In this document: one piece after another, positions 1 through 5,744 of the stretch
Layout of the letters: each line of letters starts with the position of its first letter
Numbering within the stretch: position 1 is the stretch's first letter
Assembly: GCA_050735975.1 (NCBI GenBank)
Contig: JBOHVS010000016.1
Location: 1 to 8,325, forward strand
Length of the DNA stretch: 8,325 bases
Source of the DNA: DATMBL01 sp050735975
GTDB lineage: Bacteria > Desulfobacterota > Binatia > UBA9968
Direction: 5' to 3'
The notes under the pieces: generated by a model
What the model was told of the DNA's origin: nothing
What the model saw: only the letters and a program-made list of their open reading frames with translations
The model's database searches: none
Program-made: the position numbers and the translations under genes

Positions 1-2
1 AC

Positions 3-350
3 GAATTAAGAATCCTGCAAAACCTGTTTCTCCCCTCCATGAAGCTGATCAAAAAGACCCGCGTCAGCTCTAAGCTTAAACGCCGCTATGATAAACCCCA
101 AACTCCGTTGGAGCGGCTGCTTAACGGTCCCCAGGCCGATCCCCTCAAGACCCAAGAGCTTAAGAGGCTGCGCGACAAGACCGATCCGTTCGAATTAGCC
201 AAACGCCTGGAGCAAAAACTTGAGCGCATCTATCAGATAGCTAACCACTGCATCAGCCCTAAACCTTCGAATCCCAATGTCCAACCCCTAACTCGCGTCG
301 AGAAACAGACCCTCGCTGAGATCTCTAAAATCTTTGGAACCCCACTGTGA
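3..350 (+). CDS. IS transposase, C-terminal fragment (5' end outside window)
   Basis: The reading frame is open from the window edge (first full codon at 3) to a TGA at 348-350, so about 115 residues of a longer protein are seen. The Met at 39 is probably internal. The residues around it (LQNLFLPSMKL, then a basic KKTRVSSKLKRRYDKPQTPLERLL stretch) match the tail of integrase-core (DDE) transposases, where a NFF.P.MKL...R....RYD..QTPYQR pattern follows the catalytic domain. The DDE residues themselves lie outside the window. The rest is a helical, charged tail ending FGTPL. The family call is from memory of this tail motif; the exact IS family cannot be fixed. No resistance or passenger gene follows. 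The element marks the left border of the accessory region. Confidence 0.7.
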   Translation, partial: ELRILQNLFLPSMKLIKKTRVSSKLKRRYDKPQTPLERLLNGPQADPLKTQELKRLRDKTDPFELAKRLEQKLERIYQIANHCISPKPSNPNVQPLTRVEKQTLAEISKIFGTPL

Positions 351-579
351 TAAATGACCCATGTTCATTCGATCCATAACAAGGGCAGACTCTCGAGGAG
401 CTCCACATCATGAAGAGAAAATCCGAGGGACAATAAAAACCTACTGGATGGAAAACACTGGCCAACACCCATCGAGGGGGGATGCCCAGGTAAGGGTCGA
501 TGCGAGATCGTCGATCCTGGGGCTTATACGGAAGCCGTTTTTCACTACCAACGGTCAGATTTTCATAGAACCAGTGATC

Positions 580-627
580 AAGACCAAAAATGACTTACTC
601 AAGTCCTCGATCTATTCTCATTAAAAA
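580..627. repeat. Possible right end of the IS element
   Basis: Two AAAAATG words (585-592 and 623-629) sit 38 bases apart beside CTCA words (597-600 and 617-620). On the minus strand this reads as two CATTTTT...TGAG units. Repeated CATTTTT...TGAG words are what I recall near the ends of integrase-core IS elements of this kind. No inverted partner is visible because the left end lies outside the window, so this is a weak call. Confidence 0.2.
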
Positions 628-755
628 TGGACAGCAAAAGATCACTCCGACTGCCAATCGCAGGGTTACATTTCTAATGATGCAACGATTCACCCTTGGG
701 TTATATTCTTAAATGAGTTGACAGGGGATTCTCTAGGAGCATCACGTGAGCGCTG

Positions 756-767
756 GAGGTGCACCTC
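756..767. repeat. Perfect 12-bp palindrome
   Basis: GAGGTGCACCTC is its own reverse complement. It lies in the gene-poor stretch 44 bases left of the operator-like element. It could be a dimeric protein-binding site; no gene can be tied to it. Confidence 0.3.
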
Positions 768-810
768 TATTAAAAGGCTGCCAAGTTTGTGAGTGACCAG
801 AGGGCGAAGT

Positions 811-870
811 CTTATATTTCGTACGCCGAAAATAACCTGTAGAGCCTGCGAATGGCGGTCAAAATATAAC
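811..870. promoter_or_regulatory. Operator-like 60-bp element, copy 1 (matches abiE promoter region)
   Basis: The left arm TTATATTTCG (812-821) and right arm GGTCAAAATATAAC (857-870) are identical in sequence and spacing to 5686-5695 and 5731-5744 upstream of the abiEi coding region. The arms are inverted copies of one another (TTATATTT against AAATATAA), as expected for an operator. The middle differs between copies. No gene starts sensibly on either side here, so this copy may control a lost gene, bind the AbiEi regulator in trans, or be a recombination footprint. Confidence 0.5.
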
Positions 871-963
871 ATTCACTGGGTGCTGATCCATAGGGGGCGC
901 TACGACTTTTAGAATGAGGAGGTTTTTTTTGATTTGATTTAACAACAATGACTAGTGATCCTG

Positions 964-985
964 GCGCCAAAGTAAACTTCGGCGC
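964..985 (-). terminator. Hairpin downstream of the minus-strand operon, possible terminator
   Basis: Read on the minus strand, GCGCCGAAGT and ACTTTGGCGC form a near-perfect stem with a very short loop, starting about 70 bases after the PIN gene stop. The single non-Watson-Crick pair is a G-U on the minus transcript but an A-C mismatch on the plus transcript, which suggests it folds from the minus side. No U-run follows directly, so it is not a classical intrinsic terminator. Confidence 0.35.
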
Positions 986-1057
986 ACAGGTTTCGCTCGG
1001 TGCGGAATTGCGTCCCTGACGGTCGGTCAGCTATGGCACCACCTCTTGCTTAACAGC

Positions 1058-1567
1058 TTAGATGACCTCTCGAAAAGACCGGAAATTCGTCCGGAACCGA
1101 TGTTGCTCTAAAAGTTCCTTTGCCTCGTCGGCCTCCTCTATCGAGATTACCCCTGCACGGATCGCGGTTATGAAAAATCCGGGGGTAGTGATGAGTCGTC
1201 CGGATCCTAGCCGGCTTATGACTTCCCGGCGGAATCGCCTCTTCTCGTCAGAGACAATGATCCATCCGCGTGATTGAGCTAAGGCAAGACAAGCTGCCTC
1301 TCCCTTGCCCATTAACCCACGAAGTTCAGCAAACGTAGCAAGTTCGGCTGGGTCCGTAATGGATTCCTGTTGGACATATCCTTTGTTCAGCGCGTCTCGC
1401 AGCCATTGCTGCTGCGAAGGTTCAGTAATCTCTTCAACAACTTCGTCAGGCACGACAAATCTGTAGGAGCCAAGGGCAGCGAGCAGGTCCAGACGTGCGA
1501 CGTGAATCAGGTTGATAATGAAGTTGGCATCAAGAACGCACGTCGGCGAAGGAGCAGCGGCTGACAC
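1058..1567 (-). CDS. PIN-domain ribonuclease-like protein (putative toxin)
   Basis: A 169-residue PIN-fold protein, expected to cut RNA with a Mg2+ centre made of acidic residues. Visible acidic motifs are VLDANFIINL (Asp13), VVPDEVVEEI (Glu45/46), GKGEAACLALA (Glu90) and IIVSDEKRRF (Asp107), in the order and spacing typical of PIN toxins and close in style to DUF3368 proteins. The GTG start at 1567 lies 3 bases after the stop of the XRE/ImmA gene, so the two are almost certainly co-transcribed and translationally coupled. In such pairs the upstream DNA-binding protein usually acts as antitoxin and the PIN protein as toxin. That role is inferred here. It is the last gene of the five-gene operon. 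It could instead be a nuclease that contributes to the defence response. Confidence 0.75.
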   Translation of the reverse strand: MSAAAPSPTCVLDANFIINLIHVARLDLLAALGSYRFVVPDEVVEEITEPSQQQWLRDALNKGYVQQESITDPAELATFAELRGLMGKGEAACLALAQSRGWIIVSDEKRRFRREVISRLGSGRLITTPGFFITAIRAGVISIEEADEAKELLEQHRFRTNFRSFREVI

Positions 1568-1570
1568 GTT

Positions 1571-2833
1571 TTACTCATCTGCGACGAGGACATCCCCTTC
1601 TTCCTCATCGGCGAGCCCCGAATCTCGAAGCAACCGTTGGAGATCTTCCGAGCTGAGCTCTACCATCTGGGCAAGCTCCCCCAGCTTCGCGCGGGTAATC
1701 TCGCCTCTTCGAAGAGCCTCCAGCCCTAGATTTAGGAATCGGTGCCGAAATTCGTTCCTTGCTGCCATGTGATCTGGCTCAGGAAGGTCCAGAAGCGTTG
1801 CAAGCTCACTACCAACTCCTCGCTCCTCTAGTTCCTTTAGATGAGCAAGCTCCGTGTCGGTAATCAGCCGCATATTCCGGAGCCGGTAGAGAGCTGCGAG
1901 GCGGCTAACTGCGAAATGGTGGGCAAGGTGCGCCACATCGTAGATTTGAATGTCCTGGCTCTGGGGTTCTGCCCGGGATAAGACTTCTGACACTCCTTTT
2001 TCGTCAAAGACATTCACGTTAGAACGGCTGGGCTGACCTTTCCCAAGTGCAAAAATGAACTGCTGCACGCCCCCCTCGGGCATGAGGAAGTTCGCGGCAA
2101 AAGCATTTGCGCGAACCTCGATGAACTGGTCACGGTCTTCCGTTCTGCTGACGGTGCCCGAGCGTTCTCGATCAAAAAGCACATGGGCATATTCATGGGC
2201 ATAGGAGAAGCGGCGGCGCAGAAAATGGTGAGTGCGATTTATGACAACGAAGAGGCCAACATTAGGCTCGCTCAGCGTCATCCCCGATATGTCCTCTGGC
2301 AGATCCACCAGAGCAGTGCGTACACCTTGAGTCTCCAGCACCTCAGCCACGTTGGCTATCGGGACGATTCCTAACCCCAAGCGCCGCCGTTCCTCTTCGG
2401 CGATGCGCTCTCCTTGCTGGACTGCCTCCCACTTGCTGTTTGGCTGAGGAACGGAATACTGGGCAATCGCCATGACTTCCCGATGGATATCGAGCAGGCG
2501 CTCGAGGTTCGTTACCTCACGCCCCAGAGCCAGGCAATGACGCAGGGCCTCGACTACTTGCTCCTGGTCTGCAACCTCCGGGTGAGCACGGAAAAGCGCA
2601 ACCATGGCGTCTTCCTCGTGAAACTCCTCAGCAAGGAAGTCCTTGATGTCTCGACCGAAGAGGTAGGCAAGCCGGTCGAGTTCAAGGCTATTGACGGCGC
2701 GATTACCGAGTTCCATCTGGGCCACGGTCGAGCGAGACAGGCCCAGTCGGCGCCCGACTTCGTCTTGGGTCATCCCGCAAGCTTCCCGCGCTGCCTTAAG
2801 TCTTCGTCCAAGCTCTTCTTGCGTAACACTCAT
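1571..2833 (-). CDS. XRE-family regulator fused to ImmA/IrrE metallopeptidase
   Basis: A 420-residue protein. Residues about 5-60 are an XRE/Cro helix-turn-helix (MTQDEVGRRLGLSRSTVAQME). Residues about 150-260 are an ImmA/IrrE (COG2856) domain with the zinc motif HEYAH (213-217), and a likely third ligand Glu239 in the following EVRANAFAANFLMP helix. Residues about 295-420 are helical and of unknown role. In the family, the peptidase domain responds to a stress or damage signal and the HTH binds operator DNA; cleavage of a repressor is known for ImmA and IrrE. ATG at 2833 is supported by a strong GGAGGAGG. It lies 28 bases after the membrane effector gene and 3 bases before the PIN gene. It probably acts as antitoxin or regulator for the PIN protein, and could also autoregulate or sense infection for the whole operon (inference). 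Confidence 0.85.
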   Translation of the reverse strand: MSVTQEELGRRLKAAREACGMTQDEVGRRLGLSRSTVAQMELGNRAVNSLELDRLAYLFGRDIKDFLAEEFHEEDAMVALFRAHPEVADQEQVVEALRHCLALGREVTNLERLLDIHREVMAIAQYSVPQPNSKWEAVQQGERIAEEERRRLGLGIVPIANVAEVLETQGVRTALVDLPEDISGMTLSEPNVGLFVVINRTHHFLRRRFSYAHEYAHVLFDRERSGTVSRTEDRDQFIEVRANAFAANFLMPEGGVQQFIFALGKGQPSRSNVNVFDEKGVSEVLSRAEPQSQDIQIYDVAHLAHHFAVSRLAALYRLRNMRLITDTELAHLKELEERGVGSELATLLDLPEPDHMAARNEFRHRFLNLGLEALRRGEITRAKLGELAQMVELSSEDLQRLLRDSGLADEEEGDVLVADE

Positions 2834-2837
2834 AATT

Positions 2838-2845
2838 CCTCCTCC
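2838..2845 (-). promoter_or_regulatory. Strong ribosome-binding site of the XRE/ImmA gene
   Basis: GGAGGAGG on the minus strand, 4 bases before the ATG at 2833. It is the strongest Shine-Dalgarno inside the operon and fixes this start. It suggests the XRE/ImmA-PIN pair is translated independently of the three upstream genes. Confidence 0.7.
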
Positions 2846-2861
2846 AAGAAGCCGATCACCG

Positions 2862-3410
2862 TTACACTTTAGGCATGGGGGTCATTAAAAGAAGCACTAC
2901 GAACAACAGAGTCCACAGAAAGGCTGCGATTACCACCGATATAGCAGCCCTCCGTACCATTTTGTGTTTGACTGAGGCTATCTGAGAAACTTCAACGATC
3001 TGAGTGCCAAGTTCTCTAGCCCAATCGGCAGCGGTCATGTTGATCGTGTCTCTTATGTATTTTTCATAGTCCCTGCCGTAAGCCTTTGCTATATGACCAA
3101 AGAAAACTCGCGCTTGCGGCGCAAGATCTCCGAAACGTGAGTAAACTCCTAAGATAGAAAAGATTAAGGACAGCAACGAAGCAACAGCATAAACGATCAA
3201 AACAACAAACGGAGCCCAGAAGGCGAAGCTTTCTAGCCCATAGGTTCTGTAGATGATCTTCAGACTCTCGAAATTGGTGGCCATAAACCCAAATAGCAAA
3301 GCGTTGATCGCGGCCACAAAAGCCGCCTTGCTGTCCGCAAAGCGAATTTGTTCCTGGATTCCGTTCAGTATTTGGAAATAAACTCCGAGCTTTGCTTCCT
3401 CAGTCTCCAT
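2862..3410 (-). CDS. pycTM: Pycsar membrane effector (PycTM-like)
   Basis: A 182-residue membrane protein that fits the PycTM effector family of Pycsar antiphage systems. These bind the cyclic pyrimidine nucleotide made by the partner cyclase and then disrupt the inner membrane, stopping growth of the infected cell. Visible signs are the N-terminal ADSKAAFVAAINALLFGF segment (25-42, also a first membrane stretch), a long hydrophobic stretch at about 64-88, the soluble central part with FFGHIA (103-108) and a Q..EVS.I...K pattern (137-148), and a C-terminal membrane helix at about 155-176. The start is set at ATG 3410, 5 bases after the E2-like gene's stop. An upstream TTG at 3443 would overlap that gene by 28 bases and has no ribosome-binding site. 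Gene order (cyclase, E2-like, effector) supports the role. Which nucleotide it senses cannot be read from sequence. Confidence 0.8.
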   Translation of the reverse strand: METEEAKLGVYFQILNGIQEQIRFADSKAAFVAAINALLFGFMATNFESLKIIYRTYGLESFAFWAPFVVLIVYAVASLLSLIFSILGVYSRFGDLAPQARVFFGHIAKAYGRDYEKYIRDTINMTAADWARELGTQIVEVSQIASVKHKMVRRAAISVVIAAFLWTLLFVVLLLMTPMPKV

Positions 3411-3415
3411 GAACT

Positions 3416-3997
3416 TCAACCCGCTTGCATTTTCGGCAAACAACAGCGCTTAAACTTTTTCCCACTGCCGCAAGGACACCACTCATTTCGTCCCCACTTT
3501 CCCCGCTCCCGGATCACTTCTCGAATACCGTCTACGCCGTGAGATCGAGCCGGACCGGGCCACGTAGGACGTTTACGTGTCAAGAAGCTGTCAGCCAGTT
3601 CTTTTTGGTAGACGTACTCCTTAAACAGGAAATCTCCCAGGCCCTTAATCAGTAGCTCAAAAGAATTGGGTTTTGAAAAATCGATCTCCGATTCGCCTGG
3701 AACCCCCAGGCACAACCTCCAATCATCTTCGATATGCGTGTCTTGTCCTTTGCGCCAGTGCCTGTGACTCTCCACATAAACCGAGGGTACACGCCCTCGT
3801 TCCGGAAATTCCGGAGGATAGACAATCCGAACCTTGAAAGGGCCGTACTCGTGCCCGTGCGGAGAGAAAACACGCAAGGCGCCTGCGATGAAAGCGCAAC
3901 CTTGGCTATTAATACCAGCCTCAACACCCTTCAAAAGTCTCTGCGCTATTTCCTGTTCACCTAGCCAGCGCGTGGGCTTGCGCTTGTACCACTCCAT
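3416..3997 (-). CDS. E2 ubiquitin-conjugating-like protein with SEC-C zinc tail
   Basis: A 193-residue protein. Residues about 35-135 look like a bacterial E2 (UBC-fold) domain: FKVRIVYPPEFP (54-65, the YP..FP strand-turn of E2s), a conserved DTHIEDDW (86-93), and LCL with the presumed thioester Cys96. The C-terminus is a SEC-C motif: GRNEWCPCGSGKKFKRCC (169-186), with zinc ligands Cys174, Cys176, Cys185 and Cys186. In type II CBASS, E2-containing proteins conjugate the nucleotidyltransferase and boost its output. A comparable effect on the cyclase is my inference. No E1 or JAB peptidase is present. The ATG at 3997 is 7 bases after the cyclase stop with no clear Shine-Dalgarno, implying translational coupling. 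SEC-C may recruit a partner. A non-catalytic E2-like role is possible. Confidence 0.72.
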   Translation of the reverse strand: MEWYKRKPTRWLGEQEIAQRLLKGVEAGINSQGCAFIAGALRVFSPHGHEYGPFKVRIVYPPEFPERGRVPSVYVESHRHWRKGQDTHIEDDWRLCLGVPGESEIDFSKPNSFELLIKGLGDFLFKEYVYQKELADSFLTRKRPTWPGPARSHGVDGIREVIRERGKWGRNEWCPCGSGKKFKRCCLPKMQAG

Positions 3998-4004
3998 CGA
4001 TCAA

Positions 4005-5549
4005 TCACTTAGAATACCAAGGCCTTTGCCTCACCGTTTCGCCCCTTTGACGATCTATGATTTCAATTCTTACACCGCCGTCCGTTGAGGCACTTCCAAG
4101 CAGCCCCATTTTTGCGGCTTCTGTAGCCTCCATTTCATCCAGTTTTGGGAAAGTCAAACCCTTGGCAACATAAGCTTCCTGCCCATCTTCCAGGAACTGT
4201 TTTTTCAGGATCTCGCTGGTGATCGTGTCGTAAATCTTTTCCGAAACACGAATCTCCTGGCCTTGCGAGCGAAGCTGCAACTGCTCGGCTGAGGTTACTT
4301 TAGATCCCAGGCAGATAACCTCTCGCTCGCCCTTTTTCCCTAACCGCGTGACCAATGCCGGGCCGACATCTACCCCCATCGCCACATGGATTTCCTTCCG
4401 GTCTCCCAAATAATTATTGAGGACATGCTCCATAGAAGATTGGATACCTATCGCTACATTCAGGCCATTGGCGCAACGTTTTTCGAAACTATCCCCAGAG
4501 GGCATGTGCACGATGGCAAAGATCCGATCGCCTTGGTGTTGGAGAACGAGACCGGGATAATCCTGTTCCACGACAGCGTGAAATTCGCTCCTAATCATAT
4601 GCAAGATACGGACGAGCGAAATCACAGCTTCGTTTTCTTCGGCCAACTGAACATAGCGGGTAAAGCCATCCAGGTCAGCATAGAGCGCAACTGCAGAGAT
4701 CTTCTTACTGTTCCTCTCACTTAACTGGTTAGGGTCGATCAAAACTTCAGCCTCGCTAATTTCCATTTCAGCCAGCGATAAGGAATCGCGATACTCTTCC
4801 GTCTTTTTCTTCAACCTTTCGGTATTAAACTTGACGCCAAAGTACTCAGCCAACCTGGGTTGATTACTCCAGCGAAGAGACGTTGCTTTGTATGCTACGA
4901 CTTCCTCAACAGTTGTGGCCTTCTCGAAAAACTTTCTCAACTCCTTGGGTAAGAGTAAGTAGATTTCTTCCGTGATGCTAATTGTGTCCATTCCGTTTAT
5001 TACTTTTGCGCCCAGATTAGCGCAGGAGCCAAGACTGATAAGTTCACGATCTCCGCGGAAGCCAATGTTGGCGATGAGGCTCTCACCCGACGCGATTCCG
5101 ATCGCACTCTCAAAACTCCAAATCTCTCCGAAAACATCATTGAACACACTGTAGACATAGGAATTAAGGGTAATGGCAAGCAAAACTGCCTGCCTCGCGC
5201 GCGCGGCCTCATCGTCGTAAGGCTTGTAAATCAAAGAGTGGAGCCGAGCTGCCTGCAGCTGAAGCCTGCCGATCTCAGCTTCTCTCAGAAGATCATCCTG
5301 GATGCGGCGGAGGACACTTGCTGCCCGCACAAGCTTTCTCAATTTTTGGTTATCGTTCCCAGCGTCAGCCACTGCGCGGTGGAAGTTGGGCACATCTGCA
5401 TAGAGATGGGCGCCCCTCGCCCGGCGGACCTCTTTCGTTCCAAGATTGTGGAAGTCTATTTCCCGTGAAAGCTCGACCACGTTAACTTCAAAGTCACTGA
5501 AACTGTGACCCGCCACTCGTTCCCTCGCTTTTTGTTCATCCCAAGACAT
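4005..5549 (-). CDS. pycC: Pycsar-type nucleotide cyclase with two cyclase homology domains
   Basis: A 514-residue cytosolic class III cyclase. The C-terminal domain (about 283-470) has ALYADLDGFTRYV with Asp292, and HQGDRIFAIV with Asp341, the two metal-binding aspartates. It lacks the usual VN...R pair, reading VTSAEQ (Thr419, Gln423). The N-terminal domain (about 46-235) repeats the same layout 240-241 residues earlier: HLYADVPNFHRAV (Asp52), QAARLHSLIY where Ala101 replaces the second Asp, and LGSCANLGAKV with Asn178 and Lys182 at the transition-state positions. One composite active site is the simplest reading. Known PycC proteins make cCMP or cUMP during phage infection. The PycTM-like effector two genes downstream points to this rather than cAMP signalling, but base preference cannot be read here. 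ATG at 5549 has a good AAAGGAG. First gene of the operon. Confidence 0.82.
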   Translation of the reverse strand: MSWDEQKARERVAGHSFSDFEVNVVELSREIDFHNLGTKEVRRARGAHLYADVPNFHRAVADAGNDNQKLRKLVRAASVLRRIQDDLLREAEIGRLQLQAARLHSLIYKPYDDEAARARQAVLLAITLNSYVYSVFNDVFGEIWSFESAIGIASGESLIANIGFRGDRELISLGSCANLGAKVINGMDTISITEEIYLLLPKELRKFFEKATTVEEVVAYKATSLRWSNQPRLAEYFGVKFNTERLKKKTEEYRDSLSLAEMEISEAEVLIDPNQLSERNSKKISAVALYADLDGFTRYVQLAEENEAVISLVRILHMIRSEFHAVVEQDYPGLVLQHQGDRIFAIVHMPSGDSFEKRCANGLNVAIGIQSSMEHVLNNYLGDRKEIHVAMGVDVGPALVTRLGKKGEREVICLGSKVTSAEQLQLRSQGQEIRVSEKIYDTITSEILKKQFLEDGQEAYVAKGLTFPKLDEMEATEAAKMGLLGSASTDGGVRIEIIDRQRGETVRQRPWYSK

Positions 5550-5555
5550 CTGTTT

Positions 5556-5562
5556 CTCCTTT
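5556..5562 (-). promoter_or_regulatory. Ribosome-binding site of the cyclase gene
   Basis: AAAGGAG on the minus strand, 6 bases before the ATG at 5549. It supports this start over any internal Met. Confidence 0.65.
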
Positions 5563-5578
5563 GAACCTTTTCCTATAA

Positions 5579-5605
5579 GTTATATTATCAAACAGTCCAG
5601 GTCAA
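5579..5605 (-). promoter_or_regulatory. Probable promoter of the Pycsar operon
   Basis: On the minus strand TTGACC (5605-5600) and TATAAC (5584-5579) are separated by 15 bases, and the start codon is about 30 bases further on. The -10 box lies within an odd palindrome, TATAAGTTATA (5574-5584), and the plus-strand reading GTTATATT (5579-5586) resembles the arms of the abiE operator-like element. The short spacer suggests a regulated promoter. Confidence 0.45.
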
Positions 5606-5663
5606 GATACCATTTTAATTGTTCGTAATTCAAACGCTATTCAGATGCTCAAAGAGATGGAAA

Positions 5664-5692
5664 TTGCCTATGGACGGACTGTATGTTATATT
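5664..5692 (+). promoter_or_regulatory. Probable abiE promoter
   Basis: TTGCCT (5664-5669), a 17-base spacer, then TATATT (5687-5692). The -10 box falls inside the left arm of the 60-bp inverted-repeat element, so a protein bound there would block transcription. This fits the known negative autoregulation of abiE operons by AbiEi. Confidence 0.45.
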
Positions 5693-5744
5693 TCGCACAT
5701 CGATATCTGATTATACAGATGATTAACAATGGTCAAAATATAAC
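5685..5744. promoter_or_regulatory. abiE operator-like 60-bp element, copy 2
   Basis: Inverted arms GTTATATTT (5685-5693) and AAATATAAC (5736-5744) are set 60 bases end to end. The right arm extends to GGTCAAAATATAAC (5731-5744), identical to 857-870, and the left TTATATTTCG matches 812-821 at the same spacing. Its place at the abiE promoter suggests it is bound by AbiEi. Family members repress through inverted repeats in their own promoter. Confidence 0.5.

Larger units (their letters stand above)
351..1057. other. Gene-poor stretch between IS fragment and the minus-strand operon
   Basis: About 700 bases with no coding frame I can support. Two small open frames (361-624 + and 690-872 -) have no recognisable motif or good ribosome-binding site and are treated as chance. 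What can be seen is a possible IS end near 580-627, a perfect 12-bp palindrome at 756-767, an operator-like 60-bp element at 811-870, a GAGGAGG followed by eight T at about 915-928 with no suitable start codon behind it, and a hairpin at 964-985. The region looks like decayed or rearranged DNA left by the mobile element. Confidence 0.5.

Noticed and set aside
361..624. Open frame of 87 codons on the + strand after the transposase
   Set aside because: No recognisable motif, no ribosome-binding site, and low-complexity residue use; it lies in likely IS-end or decayed DNA.
690..872. Open frame of 60 codons on the - strand beginning MLYF
   Set aside because: Its start lies within the operator-like arm (857-870), the protein matches nothing I know, and there is no ribosome-binding site.
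1016..1030. CTGAC-GGTCG-GTCAG stem-loop as terminator
   Set aside because: Only a 5-bp stem, with no U-run on either side; the hairpin at 964-985 is the better candidate.
2414..2872. 152-codon + strand frame opposite the XRE/ImmA gene
   Set aside because: It is the antisense of a strongly supported gene with clear HTH and HEYAH motifs.
4142..5411. Cyclase as ordinary housekeeping adenylate cyclase
   Set aside because: No sensor or receptor domain, a lone N-terminal degenerate cyclase domain, and tight coupling to a PycTM-like gene make a defence role more likely.
2862..5549. Reading the three genes as a CBASS system
   Set aside because: The nucleotide enzyme is a class III cyclase (ADLDGFT, GDR motifs), not a CD-NTase (no GS..DD-type nucleotidyltransferase motif), and the effector matches PycTM.
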